NCBI GenBank assembly: GCA_020622105.1
Contig: JAHRYP010000013.1
Location: 1 to 62,728, forward strand
Direction of reading: 5' to 3'
Source of the DNA: Methylotenera sp.
GTDB lineage: Bacteria; Pseudomonadota; Gammaproteobacteria; Burkholderiales; Methylophilaceae
Length of the DNA: 62,728 bases
Positions 9,661-21,164 of this stretch are shown here, in pieces. Position numbers and translations under genes: made by a program. The notes beneath the pieces were generated by a model. The model was not told where the DNA came from. It was given only the letters and a program-made list of their open reading frames with translations, and made no database searches. Position 1 is the stretch's first letter. Each line of letters starts with the position of its first letter.

Positions 9661-10590
9661 TCAGAATACCGGTTCCGGCACCAATTGCCTGGGTTGTGGC
9701 TGGAACGCTTCTGGCGCATCCTGCAACTGTTCAAATGTGGTGTATTCCCATGCAGAGTCATCTTGCAACAATGCACGCAGCAGCTGGTTATTTAATGCAT
9801 GCCCGGATTTGTAGGCATAAAACGCACCTAATATAGGGTGTCCGAGCATATACAGGTCGCCAATGGCATCCAGTACTTTATGTTTTACAAATTCGTCGTC
9901 GTAGCGCAGGCCATCGGTATTCAGCACGCGATATTCATCCAGCACAATCGCATTCTCCAGACTACCGCCACGAGCCAAGCCATGGGAACGCAGATATTCA
10001 ACCTCATGCATAAAACCAAAGGTCCGTGCACGACTGATTTCCTTGATGTACGAATCGGCAGCAAAATCGATTTTGACGTTATTACCGGATTGCTCGAACA
10101 CTGGGTGATTAAATGCAATCGTAAAATCTATTTTAAAACCATGATACGGTTCAAAACGTACCCACTTATCGCCTTCAATCACTTCTACAGTTTTTTTAAC
10201 GCGTATAAACTTCTTGGGGGCAGGCTGCTCCACAACACCTGCTTCCTGTAACAGAAATACAAAAGGGCCTGAGCTTCCGTCCATAATAGGAATTTCAGCA
10301 GCATCAACCTCGATATAAACATTATCAATACCCAAGCCGGCCAATGCCGACATGATATGTTCAACAGTAGCAACGCGCGCGCCATTGGCCTCCAGCGCCG
10401 AGCACATTCTTGTGTCGTGCACGGCATCAGGAGTCGCCACGATTTCATTAGGCAGAGGCAGATCCACCCGTTTGAAAACAATGCCAGTGTCAGCTGCAGC
10501 CGGGCGCAGGGTAAGAGTAACCTTTTCGCCGTTGTGCAATCCAACGCCTGTGGCGCTGATCGTCTTTTTTAATGTGCGTTGCTTTAACAT
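9661..10590 (-). CDS. lpxC: UDP-3-O-acyl-N-acetylglucosamine deacetylase
   Basis: The committed, zinc-dependent step of lipid A synthesis in the cytoplasm. About 309 residues, beginning with the family-typical [19 protein letters not shown]. Zinc and catalytic motifs are visible: [12 protein letters not shown], the [14 protein letters not shown] segment and [13 protein letters not shown] 10590 fits the family; a TTG start 13 codons upstream does not. It follows ftsZ on the same strand, as in many proteobacteria, after about 256 bases. Confidence 0.97.
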   Translation of the reverse strand: MLKQRTLKKTISATGVGLHNGEKVTLTLRPAAADTGIVFKRVDLPLPNEIVATPDAVHDTRMCSALEANGARVATVEHIMSALAGLGIDNVYIEVDAAEIPIMDGSSGPFVFLLQEAGVVEQPAPKKFIRVKKTVEVIEGDKWVRFEPYHGFKIDFTIAFNHPVFEQSGNNVKIDFAADSYIKEISRARTFGFMHEVEYLRSHGLARGGSLENAIVLDEYRVLNTDGLRYDDEFVKHKVLDAIGDLYMLGHPILGAFYAYKSGHALNNQLLRALLQDDSAWEYTTFEQLQDAPEAFQPQPRQLVPEPVF

Positions 10591-10779
10591 GCCTATATCA
10601 ATATCCCTAATAAACCTTCTAAAGGTCAAACCCTTTTATCGGTCTTGCAAACTGCCTTACCCAGCTTCAAAGATAACACCATAAATTAGCAAAAACTTTA
10701 GGTGACGATGCCGCTCACGCAGAACTTTATGCTCTGCATGTTAGCTTTTTATCTTAATAATCAAGCAAATAATAACATA

Positions 10780-10805
10780 CTTAGCTTAAACACGCTTTAG
10801 CTAAG
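10780..10805 (-). terminator. Weak hairpin downstream of ftsZ
   Basis: CTTAGCT (10780-10786) pairs with AGCTAAG (10799-10805) across a 12-base loop. It lies about 40 bases past the ftsZ stop; on the minus strand it is followed by an AT-rich but not T-only tract. It could partly separate ftsZ from lpxC transcription. Confidence 0.3.
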
Positions 10806-10846
10806 CCGTTACCACCTGCCGGCAAGTTTGCTCTAAGCGCGATATA

Positions 10847-12022
10847 TTAGTCAGCCTGTTTACGTAAAAATGCTGGGATATCGTATTCTTCTACACCTGA
10901 CATTTTCATCGCTTCAACCTGTGCACGGCGGCTGTTAGTACCGAATACTGCTGGTGCTTCATCCTCGATAATTGCAGTACCACCAACAAACACTGGTTGA
11001 TTAGTCGTGCCATCACGCACCACTTGCTGCGGCATCACGCGCAACTCAGGTTTTTGCTGACGGCGTTGTGTGCCGGTCAAACCTGTTGCCACCATCGTTA
11101 CACGTAAGCCATCACCCATGCTTTCATCAAATACGTTACCTACGATCACCGTTGCATCTTCTGCGGTAAAGGCTTTGATCGTATTCATCACATCGTAGTA
11201 CTCTTTCATTTTGAAAGAACTTGAAGTCGTGATATTTACCAGAACGCCTCGTGCGTTAGCGAGGTTGACGTCCTCCAATAATGGACTGGCCACAGCCTGC
11301 TCAGCAGCGATGCGTGCACGCTCCGGACCTGATGCCATGGCAGAGCCCATCATTGCCATACCCATCTCACTCATGACAGTACGTACGTCAGCAAAGTCAA
11401 CGTTCACAGTACCTGCGCAATTGATGATTTCGGCAATGCCTGATACCGCATTGTGCAATACATCGTTTGCTGCACGGAAAGCTTCCAGGAACGGCACATC
11501 TTCACCTAAAACTTCCATCAATTTTTCGTTTGGAATCACGATCAGTGAATCTACGTACTTCGATAATTCATCTAGACCATCAGAAGCAACTTTAGTGCGT
11601 TTTCCTTCAAAAGCGAAAGGCTTGGTCACTACCGCTACTGTCAGAATACCCATTTCTTTTGCGATCTGCGCAATAATAGGCGCTGCACCGGTACCGGTAC
11701 CGCCACCCATACCTGCGGTGATGAACAGCATATCGGCGCCATCGATCAGTTCAGCAATGGCATCACGGTCTTCCAAAGCAGCTTCGCGGCCTACTTCTGG
11801 CTTAGCACCTGCACCCAAACCTCTGGTCAGCGTTTCACCAATCTGCAATACCGTTTTCGCCTGACTTTTTTTCAAAGCCTGCATGTCAGTATTGGCGCAG
11901 ATAAACTCTACACCACCGACACTTTTTTCGATCATATGTGCAACCGCATTGCCGCCGCAACCGCCTACACCAATCACTTTAATCACAGCTTCCTGTGAAT
12001 TTTTTTCCATAATCTCAAACAT
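10847..12022 (-). CDS. ftsZ: Cell division protein FtsZ
   Basis: Tubulin-like GTPase that forms the division ring. 391 residues with the GTP-binding signature GMGGGTGTGAAP, the N-terminal VGGCGGNAV loop, and a C-terminal conserved peptide (EYDIPAFLRK) that binds FtsA and other partners. A strong GAGGAGG ribosome site lies 7 bases before ATG 12022. It is last in the dcw cluster, separated from ftsA by 103 bases, enough room for its own promoter. Confidence 0.99.
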   Translation of the reverse strand: MFEIMEKNSQEAVIKVIGVGGCGGNAVAHMIEKSVGGVEFICANTDMQALKKSQAKTVLQIGETLTRGLGAGAKPEVGREAALEDRDAIAELIDGADMLFITAGMGGGTGTGAAPIIAQIAKEMGILTVAVVTKPFAFEGKRTKVASDGLDELSKYVDSLIVIPNEKLMEVLGEDVPFLEAFRAANDVLHNAVSGIAEIINCAGTVNVDFADVRTVMSEMGMAMMGSAMASGPERARIAAEQAVASPLLEDVNLANARGVLVNITTSSSFKMKEYYDVMNTIKAFTAEDATVIVGNVFDESMGDGLRVTMVATGLTGTQRRQQKPELRVMPQQVVRDGTTNQPVFVGGTAIIEDEAPAVFGTNSRRAQVEAMKMSGVEEYDIPAFLRKQAD

Positions 12023-12125
12023 TTTAATGCCTCCTCTTTTTAACTTTCAAAATTGCTAAACTACGTCTGCCTTACTACCTCTTACATCTTCGCCATCCCG
12101 TGCTAGATGCGGAATGACAACATGA

Positions 12126-13364
12126 TTAAAAATTGCCTTGGAACCAGCTCTTCATTTTTTCCATAATTCTGCCGAATGAACTTGACTCCATCTGGCCGTT
12201 CAAATGGCGCTCCAACTGCTGTTTACCCATCAGGACAAGACCGACACCTGTTGCATAACGCGGGTTACTTACAACCTCAGATAACCCCCCCACATAACGG
12301 GGCATGCCTAAACGTACCGGCATATGGAATATTTCTTCACCTAGTTCCACCATGCCGCGCATCATGGCTGAGCCGCCAGTAATCACAATGCCTGATGCGA
12401 TCATCTCTTCCATACCGCTACGGCGTAATTCATTAAGCACAAGCTCATAGAGTTCAACCACACGCGGCTCCAGCACTTCAGCCAGCGTTTGCACTGATAA
12501 TTGACGAGGGTCGCGACCATCAACACCCGGCACCTCTACTATCTCGCGTGGATCAGCCAGCTGACGCAACGCGCAGCCATGCTTGATCTTGATTTCCTCT
12601 GCCGACTGCGTTGGCGTGCGGAAAGCAACCGCCACATCATTCGTCATCTGGTCACCGGCAATCGGCACCACTGCAGTGTGGCGGATTGCACCTTGTTTAA
12701 ACACTGCAATATCCGTTGTGCCGCCACCGATATCGACCAGACATACGCCCAGTTCCTTTTCATCTTCGGTCAGCACTGCAAGACTTGATGCCAGTGGCTG
12801 CAGAATCAGATCGCTCACCTCGATACCGCAGCGCTTGATGCACTTCACAATATTCTGTGCTGCAGCAACGGCACCGGTGACAATATGCACTTTCACTTCC
12901 AGCTTCATGCCACTCATGCCTAATGGTTCGCGCACGTCTTCCTGACCATCTATGATGAATTCCTGCGTCAGGATATGCAGAATCTGCTGATCAGCCGGCA
13001 ATGCGATCGCACGTGCCGTATCTACCACACGATCAACATCCATCTGCGACACTTCGGCATCCTTGATCTTCACCATGCCATGAGAGTTAAGGCTCTTGAT
13101 GTGGCTGCCGGCAATACCCGTATACACGTTATTGATTTTGCAATCCGCCATTAGCTCAGCTTCTTCAAGTGCGCGCTGTATGGATTGCATGGTAGATTCG
13201 ATATTGACCACCACGCCTTTTTTGAGGCCGCGTGAAACATGCTGACCTAGACCGATCACTTTCAGCGTACCTTCCGGCTGCAGTTCTGCCACGATGGCGA
13301 CAATTTTCGAGGTGCCGATGTCCAGCCCCACGATTAAATTCTTATCTTCTTTGATTCTGCTCAT
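12126..13364 (-). CDS. ftsA: Cell division protein FtsA
   Basis: Actin-like ATPase that ties FtsZ filaments to the inner membrane. 412 residues: LIVGLDIGTSKI (phosphate 1), VDIGGGTTDIAVF (phosphate 2) and VITGGSAMMRGM (adenosine region). The C-terminus (MEKMKSWFQGNF) is an amphipathic membrane-targeting helix. It follows ftsQ closely. Confidence 0.98.
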   Translation of the reverse strand: MSRIKEDKNLIVGLDIGTSKIVAIVAELQPEGTLKVIGLGQHVSRGLKKGVVVNIESTMQSIQRALEEAELMADCKINNVYTGIAGSHIKSLNSHGMVKIKDAEVSQMDVDRVVDTARAIALPADQQILHILTQEFIIDGQEDVREPLGMSGMKLEVKVHIVTGAVAAAQNIVKCIKRCGIEVSDLILQPLASSLAVLTEDEKELGVCLVDIGGGTTDIAVFKQGAIRHTAVVPIAGDQMTNDVAVAFRTPTQSAEEIKIKHGCALRQLADPREIVEVPGVDGRDPRQLSVQTLAEVLEPRVVELYELVLNELRRSGMEEMIASGIVITGGSAMMRGMVELGEEIFHMPVRLGMPRYVGGLSEVVSNPRYATGVGLVLMGKQQLERHLNGQMESSSFGRIMEKMKSWFQGNF

Positions 13365-13383
13365 TGTTCATCCCTTCCGTGCG

Positions 13384-14205
13384 TTAAGTCACGGTTCCTA
13401 TTTGCTTCTTGCCTGTATCGTTTAACTTTTTATCACCGACCTGTTTAATTTCAGGCTTTACCTCGTTCAGCGCTAAACCCTCAGGCTTCACTTCCGGCAC
13501 TTTTACGTTCTCGGTCGGCCTGCGTACCGCAAAACCATTCGGATAACGTAAATCCGCATAGGTAATTTTCTTGTTCAGCCCGGCAATCGTGCTGTTATAA
13601 ACACTTGCAAACTTTTCCAGCCGCGGCTGCATATCGACGCGTCCCAGTTCAACGACAATGCCGTTATTGGTTGTAATCTGCCAGGCGCGCCTCGGTGTCA
13701 GTGTCAGCGTTGCGATCTGCAGATTTGCTGTTTGCAACACTTTGTTAAATGCATCGTATTGCGAAGCCACTTCTATCACACCATCATTTGGTCCATAAAA
13801 TACCGGCAGGTCGCTGCCTGATGCGGCATGAAACAATTCACCCTGCCTGTTCACCAGCGCAACACTGCTCCAGCGTGCCAATGCTTGATGCTCCTCTATC
13901 ATGACTTCAAGCTTATCCGGCCAGCGGCGGCGCACACTGACCTTACGCGCCCAGGGCAGCTTTTCAAATGCATCACGTGCCTTGATCAGATCCAGCGTAA
14001 AAAAGTTACCTTTCAGATGTTTCGCTACAATCAGTTGCACCTGTTCACGGCTCACATGATTCAGTTGCCCATCCACATTGACTTCTCGTAATGGAAAAAT
14101 CGGCAAATGCACCACCACATACAGCAGTGCGTACAGCATTACCACCACGCTCAACGCGAACAGCAGATTGGCAATCCAATTCAATAATGTGGGCTTATGC
14201 CACAT
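13384..14205 (-). CDS. ftsQ: Cell division protein FtsQ
   Basis: Bitopic divisome scaffold that links FtsK with FtsL/FtsB. About 273 residues: short cytoplasmic N-terminus, one membrane helix (about 12-35), POTRA domain beginning [12 protein letters not shown], then the beta domain. ATG 14205 has GGAG 7 bases upstream and lies inside the end of ddl, an 11-base overlap. The proline- and lysine-rich C-terminal tail (about the last 40 residues) looks lineage-specific. Confidence 0.95.
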   Translation of the reverse strand: MWHKPTLLNWIANLLFALSVVVMLYALLYVVVHLPIFPLREVNVDGQLNHVSREQVQLIVAKHLKGNFFTLDLIKARDAFEKLPWARKVSVRRRWPDKLEVMIEEHQALARWSSVALVNRQGELFHAASGSDLPVFYGPNDGVIEVASQYDAFNKVLQTANLQIATLTLTPRRAWQITTNNGIVVELGRVDMQPRLEKFASVYNSTIAGLNKKITYADLRYPNGFAVRRPTENVKVPEVKPEGLALNEVKPEIKQVGDKKLNDTGKKQIGTVT

Positions 14206-15103
14206 GCGCAAGCTCCAGCACTTTAATCACAAGCTCATCAAAACTGATACCGGCTGCTTTTGCTGCCATTGGCACCAGGCTATGGTCTGTCATACCTGGA
14301 CTGGTATTCACTTCTAAAAAATAATGGTTACCAGCTTCATCCATCAAAAAGTCAACACGGCCCCAGCCTTGGCAACCAATCGCATTAAATGCCGCTAATG
14401 CCTCCTGCTGAATCTGGGCTTCTTTTTCTGCACTCAATCCGCATGGGCATCGATACTCGGTATCGTCACGCAGATATTTCGCCTCAAAATCATAGAATTC
14501 ATTTTTCGGCACAATGCGTACGATCGGCAGTGCTTTATCGCCCAAAATACCTACCGTATATTCACCGCCGCCCACAAACTGCTCAGCAATCACCAGCGGA
14601 TCTGACTTGGCTGCCAACTCATAAGCGGCTTTCAAGCCGCCAGCTGTTTTAACCTTGCTGATGCCAATACTGGAGCCTTCATTGGCTGGCTTTACAAACA
14701 ACGGCAGCCCTAGTTTTTTCTCAATTGCAGCAAAATCTGAATCCGCTTTGACCAATTCAAAAGCAGGCGTGCTGACACCGGCGGCTGACCAGATCATTTT
14801 GGTACGCCATTTATCCATACCAATAGCGGACGCCATCACGCCACTACCAGTGTAGGGAATACCGAGCAATTCCAGTGCGCCCTGCATTGCGCCATCTTCA
14901 CCAAAGCGCCCGTGCAGCGAAATCATTGCAACATTAAATGCTTCCAGATCATGCAGCGGATGCTCAGCAGGATCAAAAGCATGTGCATCGATGCCCTGTC
15001 TTTGCAGTGCAGCCAACACAGCCGCACCGCTCTTAAGCGACACTTCACGCTCACCTGATTTACCGCCTAATAACACTGCTACCCTGCCAAAATTTCGCAT
15101 CAT
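14195..15103 (-). CDS. ddl: D-alanine--D-alanine ligase
   Basis: ATP-grasp enzyme that joins two D-alanines for the peptidoglycan pentapeptide. 302 residues with [14 protein letters not shown], the serine loop (ANEGSSIGI), GYTVGIL-like strand and the metal-binding [17 protein letters not shown]. It starts within an ATGA overlap with murB and has GAGG 7 bases upstream. Confidence 0.97.
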   Translation of the reverse strand: MMRNFGRVAVLLGGKSGEREVSLKSGAAVLAALQRQGIDAHAFDPAEHPLHDLEAFNVAMISLHGRFGEDGAMQGALELLGIPYTGSGVMASAIGMDKWRTKMIWSAAGVSTPAFELVKADSDFAAIEKKLGLPLFVKPANEGSSIGISKVKTAGGLKAAYELAAKSDPLVIAEQFVGGGEYTVGILGDKALPIVRIVPKNEFYDFEAKYLRDDTEYRCPCGLSAEKEAQIQQEALAAFNAIGCQGWGRVDFLMDEAGNHYFLEVNTSPGMTDHSLVPMAAKAAGISFDELVIKVLELAHVA

Positions 15104-16020
15104 TTTCTTACCTCTAATTCGCTTCTCTCTAACTCGCTTACTTGTAACTCACCCAGTACTTTCACTTCTTGCTGCAACGCTACACCCTGTTTTTCCAGCA
15201 CAGTGTCGCGCATGTGTTTAATTAACAACTCAATATCCAATGCCGTCGCGCCACCAATATTCACAATAAAATTGGCATGCTTTTCAGATACCTGTGCGCC
15301 CCCTATGATGTAACCTTTCAAGCCACTTGCCTCGATCAATCTGGCGGCATAATCGCCTTCCGGGTTTCTGAACGTTGAACCGGCACTTGGCAGATTCAAA
15401 GGCTGTGAAGCCAGTCTTTTCGCCAGCAGCGCCTTAATTTTCTGCGTCGCCTCCTGTGCATCACCTGCTGCCAACGCCAGCCACGCTGCAACAAACCACT
15501 CATCCGCTACCGGCATAGCAATATGGCGATAAGTCGGTACGAACTCAGTTGCATCCCGCGTATTCAGCTCACCGCGCCTATTAATCGTCGTCACACGTTT
15601 CACTACATTCCAGGTTTCACTGCCGTAGCAGCCTGCATTCATCGCCAATGCGCCACCTACTGTACCGGGAATGCCAGCAAAAAACTCGGCACCCTGCTTG
15701 GCTTCTTTAGCACAGAACTTAGCCAGTTTTGCGCAGGTGACACCGGCCTCGGCATACACCAGATCACCATCCATACGCAATGCTGTCAGCACGTTATGCA
15801 TGAGCACTACGGTACCGCGCACACCGCCATCGCGAACCAGCAGATTAGAACCCAGACCAATAAAGGTGATCGGTTCGCTAGCATGCAGACTTTGTAAAAA
15901 GGTACACAAATCCTCCAGGCCGGCAGGTATATAAAACTGATCGGCACGACCACCCACACGCCAACTGGTGTAGCGGGCCAGCGGTTCATTCAGTAATAAT
16001 TTGCCGTTCAGTTGTTTCAT
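15100..16020 (-). CDS. murB: UDP-N-acetylenolpyruvoylglucosamine reductase
   Basis: FAD enzyme that reduces UDP-GlcNAc-enolpyruvate to UDP-MurNAc with NADPH. 306 residues: the FAD-binding [12 protein letters not shown] and the [15 protein letters not shown] segments, and the C-terminal [23 protein letters not shown] of type I MurB, including the catalytic serine in [12 protein letters not shown]. It follows murC with 15 bases between. Confidence 0.97.
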   Translation of the reverse strand: MKQLNGKLLLNEPLARYTSWRVGGRADQFYIPAGLEDLCTFLQSLHASEPITFIGLGSNLLVRDGGVRGTVVLMHNVLTALRMDGDLVYAEAGVTCAKLAKFCAKEAKQGAEFFAGIPGTVGGALAMNAGCYGSETWNVVKRVTTINRRGELNTRDATEFVPTYRHIAMPVADEWFVAAWLALAAGDAQEATQKIKALLAKRLASQPLNLPSAGSTFRNPEGDYAARLIEASGLKGYIIGGAQVSEKHANFIVNIGGATALDIELLIKHMRDTVLEKQGVALQQEVKVLGELQVSELERSELEVRK

Positions 16021-16035
16021 TATTCTGCCTAGTCT

Positions 16036-17430
16036 CTAATTTGCCAGGTCTCTGGTTTTTGCCGCGACCTGCCCAATAGAACCAGCGCCCATCACGATAA
16101 CCACATCTCCGTCATGTGCTACATCAAATATTGCCTGCGGCAATTCATCGGTTGTTTCAACAAACATAGGCTCAACTTTGCCTGCCACGCGAATCGCGCG
16201 TATCAAGGAGCGTGTATCAGCTGCCACAATAGGCGCCTCGCCAGCGGAATACACTTCAGTCAGCAATATCACATCGGCACCTGACAGCACTTTTACGAAA
16301 TCTTCAAAACAGTCACGGGTACGGGTGTAACGATGTGGCTGAAATGCCATCACCAGACGTCGGTTTGGAAAAGCGCCACGTGCCGCAGCAATCACAGCCT
16401 GCATTTCTACCGGGTGATGGCCATAGTCATCAATCAGGGTAAAGCTACCGCCAGCTTTTGCAGCCACTTCACCATAACGCTCAAAACGCCTGCCCACACC
16501 TTTGAACTCTTTCAGCGCTTTAATAATGGCTGCATCCGGCACATTCAATTCATTAGCAATTGCAATAGCTGCCAGCGCATTCAATACGTAGTGATTGCCC
16601 GGCAAGTTCAGCGTCACATCAAACTCAGATATCACACCATTAATAATCTGCACGGTAAAATGCATCTTGCCATCATCTGCACGTACGTTTTTAGCACGTA
16701 CTTTTGCATCTTCGCTGAAGCCATAAGTCATCACAGGTTTAGTCACCCGCGGCAGAATTTCACGAATATTCGCGTCATCGATGCATACCACCGCCATACC
16801 CCAGAACGGCAGCTGCTGCAGGAACTCAACAAACGCACTTTTGAGTTTCTCAAAGCTGTGTTCATAGGTATCCATGTGGTCCTGATCGATATTGGTCACC
16901 ACAGCCATCACCGGCGTTAAATGCAGAAATGAAGCGTCAGACTCATCTGCTTCAGCCACGATGTATTCACCAGTACCTAATTTGGCATTGGCATTCGCTG
17001 ACTCCAGTTTGCCGCCAATCACAAAGGTAGGATCCATGCCCGCCTCGCCCAGAATGCTCGCAATCAAGCTAGTGGTTGTGGTTTTGCCATGTGTACCTGC
17101 TACTGCAATTCCTTGCCTGAAGCGCATAAGCTCAGCCAGCATCAGTGCTCGTGGTACCACTGGTATTTTCTTGGCACGTGCAGCTTTTACTTCAGGGTTT
17201 TCTTCATTCACCGCTGAAGACACGACAACTACGTCTGCATCTTTTACATTATCTTCTGCATGTCCTTGATAAATGGTTGCACCAAAAGCAGTCAGCCGTT
17301 TAGTGGTGACATTAGAGGCCAAGTCTGATCCCGATACACTAAAGTCCAGGTTAATCAGGACTTCTGCAATACCGCTCATACCGGAACCGCCGATACCTAC
17401 AAAATGCACGTTTTTCACTTTATGTTTCAT
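16036..17430 (-). CDS. murC: UDP-N-acetylmuramate--L-alanine ligase
   Basis: Adds L-alanine to UDP-MurNAc. About 464 residues: N-terminal Rossmann motif [18 protein letters not shown] loop [12 protein letters not shown], and [13 protein letters not shown] in the C-terminal domain. ATG 17430 overlaps the murG stop by 4 bases and has GGGAGG upstream; a longer start at 17448 would lie ahead of that ribosome site. Confidence 0.97.
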   Translation of the reverse strand: MKHKVKNVHFVGIGGSGMSGIAEVLINLDFSVSGSDLASNVTTKRLTAFGATIYQGHAEDNVKDADVVVVSSAVNEENPEVKAARAKKIPVVPRALMLAELMRFRQGIAVAGTHGKTTTTSLIASILGEAGMDPTFVIGGKLESANANAKLGTGEYIVAEADESDASFLHLTPVMAVVTNIDQDHMDTYEHSFEKLKSAFVEFLQQLPFWGMAVVCIDDANIREILPRVTKPVMTYGFSEDAKVRAKNVRADDGKMHFTVQIINGVISEFDVTLNLPGNHYVLNALAAIAIANELNVPDAAIIKALKEFKGVGRRFERYGEVAAKAGGSFTLIDDYGHHPVEMQAVIAAARGAFPNRRLVMAFQPHRYTRTRDCFEDFVKVLSGADVILLTEVYSAGEAPIVAADTRSLIRAIRVAGKVEPMFVETTDELPQAIFDVAHDGDVVIVMGAGSIGQVAAKTRDLAN

Positions 17431-18503
17431 AGCGCTACCTCCCTGCATATTGTGGCTACATTTGCGGTTGCTTCGGGTTTACCTAATGCGCGTGCTCTTT
17501 TTGCCATATCCAGACACTGCTCACGGCTAAGTTCACTCAATATTGCTGTCAATTTCTCTACACTCAATTCTTTTTGCTGCACTAAAATTGCTGCGCCAGC
17601 CTCTGCCAGATAGGCGGCATTTGTAGTCTGATGGTCATCCACTGCAAATGGGAATGGCACCATGAGCGCTCCCAGACCAACCGCGGAAACTTCAGCCACA
17701 GTCAGCGCGCCAGAACGGCAGATCACAAAATCTGCCCATGCATACATTGCTGCCATGTCATCAATGAACGCACGCGCATCTACTGTTACACCGGCTTTTT
17801 CATAATTACTTTTAAGCACATCGATATGCTTAACACCGCTTTGGTGTACAACCTGCGGACGCTTCTCCAAAGGCAGCTTTGCCAGCGCCTGCGGTATCAC
17901 TTCATTCAAGGCATGCGCACCTAAACTGCCGCCAACCACCAGCAAGCGCAACGCACCTTCACGTCCGGCAAAGCGCGTTTCAGGTGTAGACAGATGCGCA
18001 ATCTCAGCGCGTACTGGATTACCTACCAGAATTGCTGTATCGCCGAATGCAGCTGGGAAAGCTGCCAGCACATGATCAGCCAGTTTTGCCAATACTTTAT
18101 TGGTTAAACCTGCCACTGAGTTCTGCTCATGAATCACCAGCGGTTTGCCTAGTATTTTCGCCATAAAACCACCGGGGAATGCCGCAAAGCCACCCATACC
18201 CAGTACCACATCAGGCTGATATTGTTTAATTGCGCTCATACTCTGGCTAAAAGCTTTTATCAGTTTCACCGGCAGCAAAAGCCAACCCAGCAAGCCTTTA
18301 CCGCGCACGCCCTGCATTTGAATCATGGCTTTGCTGTAACCCTTGCCTTCAATCAATTTATTTTCCATGCCGCCTGCTGTGCATAGCCAGACGATATTCC
18401 AACCGTTGGCTTTTAAGTGATCAGCTACCGCCATTGCCGGATAGACATGGCCACCGGTACCGCCCGCCATTACCATCATGGTTTTTGTCATTGGTTTACT
18501 CAT
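17427..18503 (-). CDS. murG: Undecaprenyl-PP-MurNAc-pentapeptide GlcNAc transferase
   Basis: Membrane-associated GT-B glycosyltransferase that converts lipid I to lipid II. 358 residues with the N-terminal glycine loop [15 protein letters not shown], the second loop [10 protein letters not shown] and the [15 protein letters not shown] donor-binding segment. Its ATG overlaps the TGA of the 44-codon ORF by 4 bases; GAAAGG lies 9 bases upstream. Confidence 0.97.
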   Translation of the reverse strand: MSKPMTKTMMVMAGGTGGHVYPAMAVADHLKANGWNIVWLCTAGGMENKLIEGKGYSKAMIQMQGVRGKGLLGWLLLPVKLIKAFSQSMSAIKQYQPDVVLGMGGFAAFPGGFMAKILGKPLVIHEQNSVAGLTNKVLAKLADHVLAAFPAAFGDTAILVGNPVRAEIAHLSTPETRFAGREGALRLLVVGGSLGAHALNEVIPQALAKLPLEKRPQVVHQSGVKHIDVLKSNYEKAGVTVDARAFIDDMAAMYAWADFVICRSGALTVAEVSAVGLGALMVPFPFAVDDHQTTNAAYLAEAGAAILVQQKELSVEKLTAILSELSREQCLDMAKRARALGKPEATANVATICREVAL

Positions 18504-18634
18504 ACCGGTAAACCTTTCTGCAATCTGCGATTTTGGCTATGGCCGCTGCGCTTAACATCGCTGCGCGAGTTAGCCTGCGCCGAAACAGGCGCAACGCGAA
18601 CTAAAGTAACCTTTTGTGAATTGGCTAATTTCAT
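18500..18634 (-). CDS. 44-codon ORF wedged between ftsW and murG, ending like FtsW
   Basis: The frame begins with ATG 18634, overlapping the ftsW TGA by 4 bases, and ends at a TGA overlapping the murG ATG by 4 bases, so reading continues through three coupled frames. The last ten residues, [10 protein letters not shown], are identical to the last ten of FtsW, yet 8 of the 10 codons differ. The rest is basic and serine/valine-rich with no recognised domain. It contains a TGCGCC/GGCGCA hairpin. It may be a real micropeptide, or a scar of recombination that left two ftsW 3' ends. Translation is not shown by sequence alone. Confidence 0.5.
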   Translation of the reverse strand: MKLANSQKVTLVRVAPVSAQANSRSDVKRSGHSQNRRLQKGLPV

Positions 18635-19794
18635 ACAGGCAGTCCTTTTTGTAGGCGCCTGTTTTCAAAATCAATACGCAGTAAGATCGCCATCGCAATG
18701 CAATTCGCCAGAATGCCGCTGCCACCGAATGACAGCAAAGGCAGCGTCAGGCCTTTGGTTGGCAGTAAACCCATATTCACGCCCATATTGATAATACCCT
18801 GCACGCCGATCCACACACCCAAGCCCTGTGCCAGTAAAGCTGCAAAGTAGCGCTCGTTCTCAATCGCTTCTTTCGCCATGCCAAAAGCACGCAATACTAT
18901 CCAGGTGAACAAGCCAACTACCGTGACCACACCGGCAAACCCAAGCTCTTCTGCAATCACTGCCAATAGGAAGTCGGTATGTGCCTCCGGCAAATACAAC
19001 AGCTTCTCTACGCTGGCACCTAAACCCACGCCCAGCCATTCGCCGCGGCCAAATGCAATCAACGCGTGAGACAACTGGTAGCCTTTGCCATAGGGGTCTG
19101 CCCAAGGGTCCATAAAGCCGATCACGCGCTCCAGACGGTATGGTGAACTCCAGATCAGGAATATGAAGCCAATCACGAGCAGCACGATCAAGCCGCCAAA
19201 GATACGGCCATTAATACCGCCCAGCCACAGGATAGAAATCGAGATTGCCGCAATGACTGCAAATGCGCCAAAGTCTGGTTCTGCCAGCAGTAAACCGCCG
19301 ACCAGCAGCATCACAAACAGCATCGGCAGGAAGCCTTTTTTAAAGCTATCCATCACAGCGGCCTTGCGTACGGTGTAGTCGGCGACGTACATGGCGGCAA
19401 ACAGTTTCATAAATTCGGATGGCTGCAGATTAATCACAAACAATGACAGCCAACGGCGGCTACCGCCAACCACACGACCAACACCAGGTATCAGCACCAG
19501 CACCAGCAAAGCCAAGCCTAATAAAAACAAGTAAGGCGCCATCTTTTGCCACCAGGCAAGCGGAATATTGAATGCAACAAATGCGGCACACAGGCTGATG
19601 ACAATGAATATGGCTTGTCGCACCAGATAATAGCTGCTGTTATTACCGACAACCTTATCGGCCTCGGCAATCGCAATTGATGCGGAGTAAACCATTACCA
19701 GCCCAATGCCCAGCAAAATCATGGTGACCCACAGCAGGCCCTGATCATAATTAGGTGCATTGATACGGTCGCGATTGAGCATAGTCACCATCAT
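18631..19794 (-). CDS. ftsW: Peptidoglycan glycosyltransferase FtsW
   Basis: SEDS-family integral membrane polymerase of septal peptidoglycan, paired with FtsI. 387 residues with about ten membrane helices. Family signatures seen are [22 protein letters not shown] and the C-terminal [19 protein letters not shown]. Starts in a 4-base overlap with murD. Its last ten residues recur in the small downstream ORF. Confidence 0.97.
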   Translation of the reverse strand: MMVTMLNRDRINAPNYDQGLLWVTMILLGIGLVMVYSASIAIAEADKVVGNNSSYYLVRQAIFIVISLCAAFVAFNIPLAWWQKMAPYLFLLGLALLVLVLIPGVGRVVGGSRRWLSLFVINLQPSEFMKLFAAMYVADYTVRKAAVMDSFKKGFLPMLFVMLLVGGLLLAEPDFGAFAVIAAISISILWLGGINGRIFGGLIVLLVIGFIFLIWSSPYRLERVIGFMDPWADPYGKGYQLSHALIAFGRGEWLGVGLGASVEKLLYLPEAHTDFLLAVIAEELGFAGVVTVVGLFTWIVLRAFGMAKEAIENERYFAALLAQGLGVWIGVQGIINMGVNMGLLPTKGLTLPLLSFGGSGILANCIAMAILLRIDFENRRLQKGLPV

Positions 19795-21149
19795 GATGAT
19801 TGCTCCAGTCGTTTAACCGCGCTTACAAACACTTCCGCACGATGCACATAGTTTTTGAACATATCAAAACTGGCACATGCCGGGGACAGCAGCACAGCAT
19901 CTTCAGCCTGCGCTAGTTTTCTGGCGATATTCACGGCTTCAGGTAAATCTGAAGCGTGATACAAAGCCACCCCGGTTTCCAAGAGTTCTTTTTCGATCAA
20001 TGGCGCATCACGGCCTATCAGCACCACGGCACGTGCATTGTCAGTGACCGGCTGTTTTAATGGCGAGAAGTCCTGACCTTTGCCGTCGCCGCCTGCGATC
20101 AGCACTACTTTTTGTGACAAGCCGGAAAGTGCAGCGCAGGTCGCACCTACGTTAGTACCTTTAGAATCATCGAAGTAATCAACGTCATCAATATTGGCAA
20201 CCCATTCCACGCGGTGTGGTAAGCCTTTGAAGTTATATAGGGTTTGAATGACAGGTACATAATCAATGCCGATACCGCGGCACAGCGCAATCGCTGCGAG
20301 CGCATTGGCGGCATTGTGCAGGCCACTTATTTTAAGGTCACGCACATTCATCAGGTCATGTTCACCGCAGCTTAACCAAGTTTCGCCGTCTACGGTTCTT
20401 AAACCATAGCTATGCTCATCTTCAGCTGCATCTAGGCCGAATGTCACTTGTGGCAATTTTGCACGTGCCATCAGCATGCTCCAGGCGTCGTCTCGGTTCA
20501 GCACCTGCAGTTTGGCATTGTAGAAAATACGCGCTTTGGCAATGGCATAGTCCTGCATGCTGGCATATCTATCCATGTGATCTTCAGACAAATTCAGCAT
20601 GGTTGCCGCATCTACCACTAAACTACTGGTGCTTTCCAGCTGAAAGCTTGAAAGCTCAAGCACATACACATCCGGCGTTTCCATGCCTAAAGCATCCAGC
20701 ACAGGTAAGCCGATGTTGCCAGCTACAATAGTTTTTAAGCCTGCTGCTTTGCACATTTCACCGACCAAAGTCGTCACCGTCGTTTTGCCGTTGGCACCGG
20801 TAATGGCAATCACCTTGGCACCAGCCGGACGATATTGTGCAAACAGTTCAACATCACCGACGACAGACACACCGCGCTGAATTGCTGCCTGGATTTCAGG
20901 TTCGCTGAGCGGCACACCCGGACTGGCAACGACCATATCTACACCCGCAAACATAGCGGCAGTGAAAGCGCCTGTATATAGCTTCACTTGCGGTAACTCT
21001 GCTTTTAACGCTTCTACGCCCGGCGGGTTATCGCGTGTATCGGCAACAGACAAACGTGCGCCCTGAGCATGCAGCCAACGCAATGCTGATAGGCCGGTAT
21101 CACCGAGTCCTAGCACGAATACTTGTTTGTCTTTTAACGCGATTGTCAT
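19791..21149 (-). CDS. murD: UDP-N-acetylmuramoyl-L-alanine--D-glutamate ligase
   Basis: Adds D-glutamate to UDP-MurNAc-L-Ala. 452 residues: [15 protein letters not shown] at the N-terminus, ATP loop [13 protein letters not shown], and [11 protein letters not shown] in the central-to-C-terminal part. It is 15 bases from mraY and overlaps ftsW by 4. Confidence 0.97.
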   Translation of the reverse strand: MTIALKDKQVFVLGLGDTGLSALRWLHAQGARLSVADTRDNPPGVEALKAELPQVKLYTGAFTAAMFAGVDMVVASPGVPLSEPEIQAAIQRGVSVVGDVELFAQYRPAGAKVIAITGANGKTTVTTLVGEMCKAAGLKTIVAGNIGLPVLDALGMETPDVYVLELSSFQLESTSSLVVDAATMLNLSEDHMDRYASMQDYAIAKARIFYNAKLQVLNRDDAWSMLMARAKLPQVTFGLDAAEDEHSYGLRTVDGETWLSCGEHDLMNVRDLKISGLHNAANALAAIALCRGIGIDYVPVIQTLYNFKGLPHRVEWVANIDDVDYFDDSKGTNVGATCAALSGLSQKVVLIAGGDGKGQDFSPLKQPVTDNARAVVLIGRDAPLIEKELLETGVALYHASDLPEAVNIARKLAQAEDAVLLSPACASFDMFKNYVHRAEVFVSAVKRLEQSS

Positions 21150-21164
21150 ATTTAAAGTCTTTAC

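Noticed and set aside
11211-11864. 217-codon open frame antisense to ftsZ
   Set aside because: Shadow of ftsZ; serine/proline-rich composition typical of reverse-strand frames and no recognisable domain.
12023-12125. REP-like hairpin between ftsA and ftsZ (CATCCCG ... CGGAATG)
   Set aside because: Too few paired bases and no second copy identified; could be chance.
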